Assembly (NCBI GenBank): GCA_963704615.1
Contig: OY969923.1
Coordinates: 3,906,001 to 3,970,000 of the forward strand
Length of the DNA: 64,000 nucleotides
Direction: 5' to 3'
Origin: Bog-756 sp963704615
GTDB taxonomy: Bacteria > Actinomycetota > Acidimicrobiia > Acidimicrobiales > RAAP-2
Position 1 is the stretch's first letter, and every line of letters begins with the position of its first letter. This document shows, piece after piece, positions 16,867 to 24,406 of the stretch. The notes under the pieces were generated by a model that saw nothing but the letters and a program-made list of their open reading frames with translations, was not told the origin of the DNA and did not search any database. The translations under genes were made by a program, and so were the position numbers.

Positions 16867-17397
16867 ATGACCTTGACCACTGCTGCCATCGCCATCGCCC
16901 TGATCGTCTTCCTCGTGGCTCGGCGCATGCGGGGCGAAGAGGTGACGGCACCGCAGAAGCTGTTCCTCCTGCCCCTGGTCGTGGGTGCCATCAGCCTGCA
17001 GAGCCTTACCCACACCAAGCCCAACGCCGTCGCCATCGGCGTGATCGCCGTTGGCAGCGCACTGTCACTGGTCTTCGGCCTGTGGCGTGGTCGCCTGGAC
17101 AAGGTCTCCCTGGTGGATGGGATGCCCTACATGACCTGGACCGCCGGATCGGTCGCTCTCTTCGCCTTGGGCATCGTCGCCAAACTGGCTCTCGACGCTG
17201 GCGGTGTCGCCGCAGGAGGGACCTCCTCCGCGTTGAGCAGCTCCATCCTGCTCAGCCTGGGGTTGACTCTGCTCGCCGAGGCCGTCGTCGTCTGGCGACG
17301 GACCCAGTCACTTCCCGCGGAGCAGGCCGCAGGGGGCCAGTACCGTGGGGCTGTGCAGCAACATGGTCGGCCCACCGTCTGGCCCCCGGTCCGGTGA
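16867..17397 (+). CDS. DUF1453/CcdC-like membrane protein
   Basis: This 176-residue protein has about five membrane segments and resembles the DUF1453/CcdC group, with VARRMRGEEVTAPQKLFLLPLV after the first helix (given here in part), LVFGLWRGRLDKV and YMTWTAGSVALF. The C-terminal ~35 residues are polar and unlike the family. Its start follows the stop of the first gene by one base, and its stop overlaps the kinase start (GTGA). The spacing implies one transcript and coupled translation. A role in stress or envelope sensing with the kinase is possible but unproven. Confidence 0.75.
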   Translation: MTLTTAAIAIALIVFLVARRMRGEEVTAPQKLFLLPLVVGAISLQSLTHTKPNAVAIGVIAVGSALSLVFGLWRGRLDKVSLVDGMPYMTWTAGSVALFALGIVAKLALDAGGVAAGGTSSALSSSILLSLGLTLLAEAVVVWRRTQSLPAEQAAGGQYRGAVQQHGRPTVWPPVR

Positions 17398-18575
17398 GCA
17401 CGAACGCCGGGGCCGGCTACCTGTTCTTGTATGAAGCCCGCTACGTACGGGTGGCGCGGCTGGTCGCCCTGGCGGTCATCTTCGGCACGGCCTTCATCGG
17501 CAAGCCCCACGCATCGCTCCACGGCCATGGATTGGTGATCCTCATCAGCCTCATCGTGGCCATCGTCACCCAGGTGGCGATCACTGTGAACCCGGCCGGA
17601 CCCTGGGCGCTGAGGTGGACCGCTCTCGGCGCGGTGAGTTGCGGCATCCTGGCCGGCTACGAGCCGACGGTAGGCACAGCCATCCTGCTGATCTTCATCG
17701 GTCTCAGTGCCGGTGGCAGCTTCAGCCTCGGTACCGGCGGAGTGCTCACCGCCCTGGCCGTGGCGACCACCGCACTCAGCGTCCTGGCCTCTGGTGAAGG
17801 GACAGGCAACATCAGCCTGGGTGCGGTGGTCGTCGTGGGTTTCCTGGCCGCGGCCGGCCGAAGGCAGTACATGCTGCGGGCCGAGGAGGCGGAGTTGCGC
17901 CTGGCCGACGGGGAACGGGCCCGGGAGGAGCACGCCCGGGCCGCTGCCTTGGCCGAGCGGGCCAATGCGGCCCGGGAGATTCACGACATCCTGGCCCACA
18001 GTCTGGGCGCCCTGGTGCTCCAGCTCGACGCGCTGGATGCCGTCCTCGACGCCGAGACCACGGACCGCGGGCGCGCCGCCGAGCTCCTGGCTCGAGCTCG
18101 GTCCCTGGCGGTCGAAGGGCTCAGTGAGGCGAGGCAAGCCGTCGGCACCTTGCGCACGGACGCGCCTCCTCTCATCGACGGGCTGCGACAGCTGGTCGAT
18201 GCCGGCGCTGGCGGCACCAAGCTGGAGATCAGCGGGGCACCCAGGCCGATTTCGGCCGAAGGTGCGGTCGCCCTGAGGCGGACCGCCCAGGAGGGGCTGA
18301 CCAATGCGGCCAAGCACGCGCCCGGGGGGGCACCGAAGGTGCAGCTCGCCTTTCTACCCGCCGAGGTCGTCTTGACGGTGACCGACGCCGGTGGGAACCA
18401 CAACGGCGCGCCGGGATCACTGGCCCTTACCGGGGGTGGCTACGGTATCGAGGGACTGCGGGAACGCGCCGAGCTGCTCGGCGGGACACTGACGGCCGGC
18501 CCACTGGGGACCGGCTGGCAGGTCACGCTCCGGGTTCCCGATGATCAGAGCCTCGGCGAACGGCAGGCTCCGTGA
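17394..18575 (+). CDS. Membrane sensor histidine kinase (HisKA_3, NarL-type partner)
   Basis: The 393-residue protein has about five N-terminal membrane segments (residues ~15-145), a coiled-coil-like charged stretch (RRQYMLRAEEAELRLADGE) and a HisKA_3 domain whose phosphoacceptor is in AREIHDILAHSLGAL. The HATPase domain includes QEGLTNAAKHAPGG (N-box) and GGGYGIEGLRERA (G-boxes). The open frame extends upstream to 17082, but that is a shadow of the membrane protein; GTG 17394 overlaps its stop. The response regulator gene follows with another 4-base overlap. The signal is unknown; there is no large extracellular domain, so an intramembrane signal is likely. Confidence 0.9.
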   Translation: MSTNAGAGYLFLYEARYVRVARLVALAVIFGTAFIGKPHASLHGHGLVILISLIVAIVTQVAITVNPAGPWALRWTALGAVSCGILAGYEPTVGTAILLIFIGLSAGGSFSLGTGGVLTALAVATTALSVLASGEGTGNISLGAVVVVGFLAAAGRRQYMLRAEEAELRLADGERAREEHARAAALAERANAAREIHDILAHSLGALVLQLDALDAVLDAETTDRGRAAELLARARSLAVEGLSEARQAVGTLRTDAPPLIDGLRQLVDAGAGGTKLEISGAPRPISAEGAVALRRTAQEGLTNAAKHAPGGAPKVQLAFLPAEVVLTVTDAGGNHNGAPGSLALTGGGYGIEGLRERAELLGGTLTAGPLGTGWQVTLRVPDDQSLGERQAP

Positions 18576-19258
18576 GTGACGACGCGCCGCCGCTGCGGCT
18601 TGTGGTCGCCGATGATCAGCGGGCGGTGCGCGAAGCCCTGGCCACCGTGCTCGACGCCGAGCCCGGCCTCGAGGTCGTCGGACTGGCGGCCGACGGAGGC
18701 GAAGCCGTCGAACTGGCCCACCGTCTCTCCCCGGAAGTCGTGTTGATGGACCTGCGCATGCCCAATGTGGACGGCGTGGCCGCAACCAGGCGGTTGGCCA
18801 CCGAACTCCCCGATGTCAAGGTCGTGGTCCTCACCACGTTCGCCGACGACACCAACATCCTCGCCGCGCTCGAAGCCGGAGCCTCGGGCTTCCTGACCAA
18901 GGACGCGGGACGTGAACAGATCACCCTGGCGGTCCGCTCGGCAGCTGCCGGCCAGACCGTGCTCGACCCGATCGTCCAGGCCAGCCTCTTGCGCGCAGCA
19001 TCGTCGCCGGTCGCGGACCCCTCGCCGGTTTCTCCTGCGCCCACATCCCTGCCCGACGACCTGACGCCACGGGAGGCAGATGTGCTGCGGGCGATCGCCG
19101 CCGGGCACAGCAACGCCGAGATCGCTGGGGAGCTTTTCATCTCCGAAGTCACGGTGAAGAGCCACATCAATCACCTCTTCGCCAAAATCCATGCACGCAG
19201 CCGCGCCGAGGCCGTCCGGTACGCCTACGACTACGGGCTGGTCTCACCACCGCCGTAG
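18572..19258 (+). CDS. LuxR/NarL-family response regulator
   Basis: This 228-residue protein has a receiver domain (about 9-125) with acidic pocket DD near residues 14-15, phosphoacceptor Asp60 in VVLMDLRMPNVDG and the conserved Lys in GFLTKDAG. After a proline-rich linker the LuxR helix-turn-helix (about 160-220) reads LTPREADVLRAIAAGHSNAEIA (shortened here) and TVKSHINHLFAKI. It is the last gene of the 16344-19258 operon and the partner of the kinase. Targets are not evident; self-regulation of the operon is common in this group. The 217 bases after it hold no feature I can name. Confidence 0.93.
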   Translation: MSDDAPPLRLVVADDQRAVREALATVLDAEPGLEVVGLAADGGEAVELAHRLSPEVVLMDLRMPNVDGVAATRRLATELPDVKVVVLTTFADDTNILAALEAGASGFLTKDAGREQITLAVRSAAAGQTVLDPIVQASLLRAASSPVADPSPVSPAPTSLPDDLTPREADVLRAIAAGHSNAEIAGELFISEVTVKSHINHLFAKIHARSRAEAVRYAYDYGLVSPPP

Positions 19259-19475
19259 GCCTCGGGACGGCGTTCTGGTCGGTCTCATCGTCGCCAACAG
19301 CCGGTTCCTCGCGGCGGCAGTGACCAAGTGCCGGTGAAGGTCTCGCCAGCAAGGAGCTCCTTCCGGAACTCGAAGGCCGCGACGATTGACCAGTAGAGAC
19401 GGTCAATGGCTCAACTCCCTCGGGTGAGGTAATGAGGGACCTACCCGCAGCTGCTTCTCGAGTCAATAAGATTCA

Positions 19476-20009
19476 ATGATGACGGAGCAGAAGCTGACCG
19501 TGCGGGAGATGGCTCTTGATGAAGTAGGAATGCGGATCGACTACTTCCACGGTGCGTCGGATGACCACCTTCGCCTGTTGGGGGTGGATCGGGCACTGCT
19601 GCCCACTCGGGAAACCTGGCTGGTGTCCTACGAGGAGGATTATGGGCGTCCGATTCGGGAGCGGCTGAACTACTCGCTCGTCTGGGAACTGGACTGGGTG
19701 GCCGTGGGATTCAGCTCGGCCGACAGGATTGATTTCGGAGAGAGTGCGTTCATGCACCTGCACATTCTCGAGTCGGCCCAGCGCCAGAGGGGTCTGGGGG
19801 CCACGTTCGTCGGGCTATCGGCTCAGATCTACTTCCACACTCTCCAGCTGAAGAGGCTCTTCTGTGAGCCCAATGCCTTCAACGTGGCGCCGAACCGAGC
19901 TCTGCAGCGGGCCGGATTCACCTATCAGTTCACACATGAGACGACGCCAACTCCGATCAATTTCCTGCAGCCAGTAACTCGGTGGGTTCTTGATCACCCC
20001 CCCCGGTAG
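19476..20009 (+). CDS. GNAT-family N-acetyltransferase
   Basis: The 177-residue protein has the GNAT acetyl-CoA fold: a central FMHLHILESAQRQRGLGATFV block (given in part) with the pyrophosphate-binding RQRGLG, and the C-terminal NVAPNRALQRAGFTYQFTHE block typical of acceptors that swap side chains between paralogues. The N-terminal half (HGASDDHLRLLGVDRALLPT) resembles small-molecule acetyltransferases rather than RimI. The acceptor is unknown. The start could be ATG 19476 or 19479; no ribosome site is seen. It converges with the methyltransferase gene 28 bases downstream. Confidence 0.75.
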   Translation: MMTEQKLTVREMALDEVGMRIDYFHGASDDHLRLLGVDRALLPTRETWLVSYEEDYGRPIRERLNYSLVWELDWVAVGFSSADRIDFGESAFMHLHILESAQRQRGLGATFVGLSAQIYFHTLQLKRLFCEPNAFNVAPNRALQRAGFTYQFTHETTPTPINFLQPVTRWVLDHPPR

Positions 20010-20037
20010 CAACTTCTTCATTGCCGTCGGGATCGGA

Positions 20038-20769
20038 TCACCGGAGGCCACCGTCGACGGAATCGAGCTGAGCGAGTGCCGCGTGACGGCTCTGCCAGGT
20101 CCCATCGGCGAGGTCGGCTGCCAGTTGCTCCATTCGACCGGCCACCAACGCATCCGGCAGTTGGGCCAACCCCGAGATACATGACCTGACGACGGGATCG
20201 AGGTAGGACTCGGGCCGCCGCCAGTAGGCCCAGTTGAACCCGTCGACACAGTCGGCGGGGACCGGAACCACCTCGACCCGGTCAGCGTCCACAGCTTCGG
20301 CCACCACCTCGACGGGCGGCGTCCGCCACGTATCAAGCGTGATCGTCTCGGGCAGATACTCCTCAAACAACCAATGTCGAGCGTGGATTTCGGCATCGAA
20401 CGTGAAGATCACGATCCCATCGGCGACCCGACAGAGCTCGGCCAGGCCATTGGGGGCGTCTGGCCAGTGATGGACCGTCAGGATGGCCATGGCAGCATCG
20501 AAGGAGTCATCGGCGAAGGGCAGAGCACCGGCAACCGCCCTCACCGCGGGTGCACCATCGGGCGAGCGCTGGGCCAGCATGACCGGCGACGGCTCCACGG
20601 CCACCAACCGGCGGTCGCTGGCTTCGTAGGAGCCAGTACCGGCGCCCACGTTCAGCACCAGTTCGGCGTTCCCGAGAGCGGCCTCGATCTGGGAAGCGAT
20701 CCGGGGATCAGGCTGACGGTACCGGGCGTAACGTCGGCCGATGGCGTCGTAAGTCGCCTCCGCGGTCAC
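20038..20769 (-). CDS. Class I SAM-dependent methyltransferase
   Basis: This 243-residue protein has the Rossmann-type methyltransferase fold: VLNVGAGTGSYE (motif I), an acidic strand end in LVAVEPSP, ALPFADDSFDAAMAILTVHHW (motif IV, given in part) and the methyltransferase_11 layout. GTG 20769 is preceded by a strong GGAGGAGGT; the ATG at 20823 would add an unconserved 18 residues and the frame beyond is a shadow. The small-molecule substrate cannot be inferred. It is divergent from the VC0807-like membrane protein gene. Confidence 0.85.
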   Translation of the reverse strand: MTAEATYDAIGRRYARYRQPDPRIASQIEAALGNAELVLNVGAGTGSYEASDRRLVAVEPSPVMLAQRSPDGAPAVRAVAGALPFADDSFDAAMAILTVHHWPDAPNGLAELCRVADGIVIFTFDAEIHARHWLFEEYLPETITLDTWRTPPVEVVAEAVDADRVEVVPVPADCVDGFNWAYWRRPESYLDPVVRSCISGLAQLPDALVAGRMEQLAADLADGTWQSRHAALAQLDSVDGGLR

Positions 20770-20945
20770 CTGCACCTCCTCCGCTGTTCCTTGTGCGTTT
20801 CTAGCATCTCCGGGAACGGGCATGTCTGGAGACGCCGTGGTGGTATCGGCTGTCGATCCGGCTAGCGAAGGGTCAGCAAACGTGGACGACAAGCCCCTAT
20901 TGGGTCGACGGAATCTCCGTCGTGGATCGGCCCCAGCCTGTTCAT

Positions 20946-20959
20946 GTGTACCCGTACAC
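20946..20959. promoter_or_regulatory. Perfect palindrome before the VC0807-like gene
   Basis: GTGTAC (20946-20951) and GTACAC (20954-20959) form a perfect inverted repeat around CC, a form often seen in TetR/GntR operators. It lies just ahead of the candidate GTG starts at 20968 and 20989 and covers the ATG at 20944. No regulator gene is adjacent, so any repressor acts in trans. Confidence 0.5.
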
Positions 20960-20967
20960 TTTGGTCG

Positions 20968-21723
20968 GTGGCCCCCAACGCGCCGACGGTGCACGACCAG
21001 ATCGCCCAAGGGCTCAGGGAGCACCCGGCCCGGAAGGGGCTGCCGTTCAACCTCCTCATCACGGTGCTCGAGATCGGCGGCAGTCTCGCGTTTTTCCACC
21101 TCGCTCAACGAATGGGCGCCAGTGACGTGGTCAGCTACCTGGTCGGCAGCATCGCCCCGGTCCTCGGCGGGTTGGCAATCTGGATCAGGGCCCGCAAGTT
21201 CAGCGGAGCCTCGGCCGCCATCTTCACCTTCACCTTCATTTCCGCGGTCATCGCCCTGATCGGCAGTACCACCCCGAAGGTGCTGCTCTACAAAGACTGC
21301 GCGGCGACGGCCTTGATCGGTCTGGTCTTTTTGGGATCGTGCGTCCTGACACGCAAACCCGTCGTGTTCTACCTGGCTCAGCGGTATGGTACCGACGGTA
21401 CCCATGATGGGATGTCGACCTTCGACACCATGTGGGACAACTACCCCGACTTCCGCCGAGGCATGTACGTCACCAGCTACCTGTGGGCGGCGTTGTTCCT
21501 GGTCCAAGCGGCCGGAACCGCGCTGATCATCCGCCAGTCCGAGTACGCCACCGCCTACAACTACGACCAACTGCTGCCCGTGGTTGCGATCGCACTGGGC
21601 ATCGTCGGATCGATCGCCATCGGTCGCTACTTCACCAAGAAGGGTAGAGCCCGCGGTGCCGTAGCCGACGCGGCGCCCACCGGGCGCCTGATCGACCGGC
21701 GTCAGCAACGCCATTGTCCATGA
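20968..21723 (+). CDS. VC0807-family-like multi-pass membrane protein
   Basis: About 251 residues with five or six hydrophobic segments (LPFNLLITVLEIGGSLAFF, VVSYLVGSIAPVLGGLAIW, AAIFTFTFISAVIALIG, LWAALFLVQAAGTALII, LLPVVAIALGIVGSIAIG). The pattern resembles VC0807/intracellular-septation-A-like proteins, with a conserved NYPDFRRGMYVTSYLW block. Function in the family is not established. The start is uncertain: GTG 20968 or GTG 20989 are preferred because the in-frame ATG at 20944 falls in a perfect palindrome. No ribosome site is seen, so the message may be leaderless. It is followed by the GH36 gene after 46 bases. Confidence 0.7.
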   Translation: MAPNAPTVHDQIAQGLREHPARKGLPFNLLITVLEIGGSLAFFHLAQRMGASDVVSYLVGSIAPVLGGLAIWIRARKFSGASAAIFTFTFISAVIALIGSTTPKVLLYKDCAATALIGLVFLGSCVLTRKPVVFYLAQRYGTDGTHDGMSTFDTMWDNYPDFRRGMYVTSYLWAALFLVQAAGTALIIRQSEYATAYNYDQLLPVVAIALGIVGSIAIGRYFTKKGRARGAVADAAPTGRLIDRRQQRHCP

Positions 21724-21769
21724 CCCGTCAGCCCCGTGCGTTCGAGAAGATCTATGCCATCGTGATGGC

Positions 21770-23842
21770 GTGAACAGCTTCGTGGTGTCCTCCGGTAGCG
21801 CCGGCTACGCCTTCCTCGTCGATGACAAGGGCCGCCTCCACCAGGCGGGATTCGGACCAGACATCGAGGCCCATATGGAGCAGCTCCCTCCCCGGGTTCC
21901 GGAGGCGCTCTACCCCCTGGCCTATCCGGTCTACGACGACGAGCCGTTCCGGACCCCGGCGCTGCGGATCACCCACAGTGATGGCACCACGACGACCCGT
22001 CTCCAGGTGCAGGACATCCGGGCTACCGGGGCGGACACGGAAGTACTGCTCATCGACCTCGACTGCCCGCTCGAGGTACGGCTGTGCTTTCGCTCGGAGG
22101 AGCACGGCGTCCTGCGTCAGTGGGCGACTGTCACCAACCGCCAGCCCGGGGCGGTGACTCTCTACGAAGTCGCGGCCGCGTCGCCCCTGTTCGGCGCCTC
22201 CTCACCTCATCTGACCCACTTCGCCGGGAGCGACTGGTCCGCTGAATGGTCGACGACCACAGAATTGCTGACGCCCGGGATCAAGGTCGTCGACTCGCGG
22301 GGTGGCGTACAACCCCACCTACACTGCTCGCCCTTCTTTCTCCTCGCTCCCGACGGGCCACCGGACGAGACGAGCGGAACTGTCGTCGCCGGTGCGTTGG
22401 CCTGGGGTGGAAACGTCCGCTTTGCCTTCGAGCGGACGGCTACCCCCACGGTGCGAGCATGGTGTGGTCACAACCCGACTGCTGCCGAGTACAAGCTGGA
22501 GCCCGGTGCGACCTTCGTCACTCCCGAGCAAATCTGGGCCTGGTCCGTTGACGGAATCGGCCCGCTCAGCCGACGTCTTCACCATTGGGTGCGCCAGCAT
22601 GTCGTGCGCGACGGGAATGACCTGCGCCCGATCGTGGTCAACAACTGGGAAGCCACGTTCTTCTCGTTCGACACCGAGCGGATCCTTGGACTCATCGATC
22701 AGACGGCCGAGATCGGGGCCGAACTCTTCCTGCTCGACGACGGCTGGTTCGGCAACGCCCACCCCCGCGACGACGACACGGCCGGCCTGGGCGATTGGCA
22801 GGTCAACGAGACCAAGTTGCCCCGCGGGCTGAGTCCTCTCATCCAACGAGCCGGCGAGCGGGGCGTCCGGTTCGGATTGTGGGTGGAGCCCGAGATGGTG
22901 AACCCCCGCTCCACCCTCTATGCCGATCATCCGGACTGGGTGGTCCGTCAGCCCAGACGCAGCCCGCGGCACATCCGCCACCAGTTCGTCCTCGATGTCC
23001 TGCAGCCCGCCGTCAGCGACTTCGTGCTCGAAGTTGTCGAGCGAGTCCTGGCTTCGAATCCGGACATCAGCTATCTCAAGTGGGATGCCAACCGCTGCCT
23101 GACTGATCCGGGATCACCCACTCTGTCCCCCGACCGGCAGGCCAACTACTGGGTCGACCACGTGCGGACCACCTGGGCTCTGATGGAGGCGGTCGCTGAA
23201 CGTCACCCCGAGCAGACCCTGATGCTGTGTGCCTCGGGTGGTGGGCGCGTCGACCTCGGGTCGCTGCGCTGGTTCCACGAGGTCTGGCTTTCGGACAACA
23301 CCGATCCGGTCGACCGTCTGCGGATGCAGTGGGCCGCCTCCTATTTCCTTCCCGCCATGGTGGTAGCCGCCCACGTCACCCGGTTGGGCGACCGACCGGT
23401 GCCATTTGGGTGCGCGGTGGCCATGAACGCTCGGTTCGGGCTCGACCTCGACCTCGCCGGACTCACCGACGACGAGCTCTCCGTCTGCCGACGTGCGGTG
23501 GAGTTGTATCGCAGGGTCCGACCAATCATCCAACACGGGGATCTGTGGCGACTGATCCCACCGGATGAGCATGCCTCCCTCGCCTACGTAGCCCGGGACG
23601 GCCAGCGGGCTGTCCTCTTCGCCTACCAGATCACAGACCGAACGACGGAGACGGGTCCGCTCTGCCTGGGAGGGCTGGTTCCGGACCGAACCTACCGGGT
23701 GACACCCGTCGACCTGGCTGCCGGACCGGCCTCGGCGCCGGGCGCGGAACGGCGGCGGGGTGCTGACCTCGTCCATCGGGGCATCGATTGGCCCCTCACC
23801 ACTGCCTGCACTGCCCGCATCTGGGTTCTCGACGCCGAGTGA
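21770..23842 (+). CDS. Alpha-galactosidase, glycoside hydrolase family 36
   Basis: This 690-residue protein is a full-length GH36 enzyme that retains configuration and releases terminal alpha-galactose. The N-terminal beta-domain (1-285) contains GVLRQWATVTNRQPGAVTLY (in part). The barrel has NNWEATFF, LLDDGWFG, GLWVEPEMV, the nucleophile Asp439 in YLKWDANR, CASGGGR (487-493) and the acid/base Asp509 in WLSDNTDP. There is no signal peptide, so it acts on imported raffinose-family or galacto-oligosaccharides. The start is GTG 21770. It is upstream of a MarR regulator and not far from a secreted alpha-galactosidase-like protein. Confidence 0.93.
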   Translation: MNSFVVSSGSAGYAFLVDDKGRLHQAGFGPDIEAHMEQLPPRVPEALYPLAYPVYDDEPFRTPALRITHSDGTTTTRLQVQDIRATGADTEVLLIDLDCPLEVRLCFRSEEHGVLRQWATVTNRQPGAVTLYEVAAASPLFGASSPHLTHFAGSDWSAEWSTTTELLTPGIKVVDSRGGVQPHLHCSPFFLLAPDGPPDETSGTVVAGALAWGGNVRFAFERTATPTVRAWCGHNPTAAEYKLEPGATFVTPEQIWAWSVDGIGPLSRRLHHWVRQHVVRDGNDLRPIVVNNWEATFFSFDTERILGLIDQTAEIGAELFLLDDGWFGNAHPRDDDTAGLGDWQVNETKLPRGLSPLIQRAGERGVRFGLWVEPEMVNPRSTLYADHPDWVVRQPRRSPRHIRHQFVLDVLQPAVSDFVLEVVERVLASNPDISYLKWDANRCLTDPGSPTLSPDRQANYWVDHVRTTWALMEAVAERHPEQTLMLCASGGGRVDLGSLRWFHEVWLSDNTDPVDRLRMQWAASYFLPAMVVAAHVTRLGDRPVPFGCAVAMNARFGLDLDLAGLTDDELSVCRRAVELYRRVRPIIQHGDLWRLIPPDEHASLAYVARDGQRAVLFAYQITDRTTETGPLCLGGLVPDRTYRVTPVDLAAGPASAPGAERRRGADLVHRGIDWPLTTACTARIWVLDAE

Positions 23843-23873
23843 TGACGAGGGTGACTGTCGGGGAAAGAAGATT

Positions 23874-23885
23874 TAGTACGTATTA
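23874..23885. promoter_or_regulatory. AT-rich imperfect palindrome upstream of marR
   Basis: TAGTACGTATTA (23874-23885) is a near-perfect palindrome with core TACGTA, lying in a clearly AT-rich patch about 36 bases before the MarR start. AT-rich dyads of this size are typical MarR operators, so autoregulation is plausible. Promoter elements overlap here. Confidence 0.4.
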
Positions 23886-23920
23886 TTGATTGTCCAGCTT
23901 CTGGTTTGTAAAGTGCATTT

Positions 23921-24406
23921 ATGACTGAGGTGGGCAATTGGTACGAGAGCTGGCCCACCCCGGCACTGCTTCGTCGGGCGCGGGACGTCTACCGGTCGGC
24001 GATCCGAAAAGCTCTGGTTGAGGCGGGATGTGACGACATGCCACCCAACGGCGCCTACGTGGTCGGCGGGGTGGCCCACACCGGGGCACCACTGGGTGAG
24101 CTGATCAAGCAGATGGGTGTGTCCAAGCAGGCCGGCGGGCAGCTCGTCGACACTTTGGTCACCCGGGGTTATCTCAACCGTTCGATCGATCCCGACGACC
24201 GTCGGCGTCTGACCATCACTTTGACCGAACGAGGACACAGTGCGGCCGCAGTGGTCAGGGCAACGGTCGATCAGGTGGATGCCCAACTCGTGCGACGGGT
24301 GGGCGCCGAGTCTTTCGCAAACACGCTGGCCACGCTGGCATCGCTCATCGAAGGCGATGCCGAGAGACCCGCACTCGGCCACCGCGACCACGACATCACG
24401 CCATGA
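23921..24406 (+). CDS. MarR-family regulator
   Basis: The 161-residue protein has a winged helix: PLGELIKQMGVSKQAGGQLVDTL (recognition region, in part), then the wing DPDDRRRLTITLTERG, with flanking dimerisation helices. Its stop overlaps the start of the glycosyltransferase gene (ATGA), so it is the first gene of a two-gene operon. It may sense a phenolic or other small ligand and control itself and the glycosyltransferase. The N-terminal 35 residues are longer than in the shortest MarR proteins but fit the dimer helix. Confidence 0.88.
   Translation: MTEVGNWYESWPTPALLRRARDVYRSAIRKALVEAGCDDMPPNGAYVVGGVAHTGAPLGELIKQMGVSKQAGGQLVDTLVTRGYLNRSIDPDDRRRLTITLTERGHSAAAVVRATVDQVDAQLVRRVGAESFANTLATLASLIEGDAERPALGHRDHDITP

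Noticed and set aside
20770..21714. Upstream extension of the methyltransferase frame to 558 residues
   Set aside because: The added part is His/Asp/Gly-rich shadow of the membrane protein gene. A strong GGAGGAGGT marks GTG 20769.
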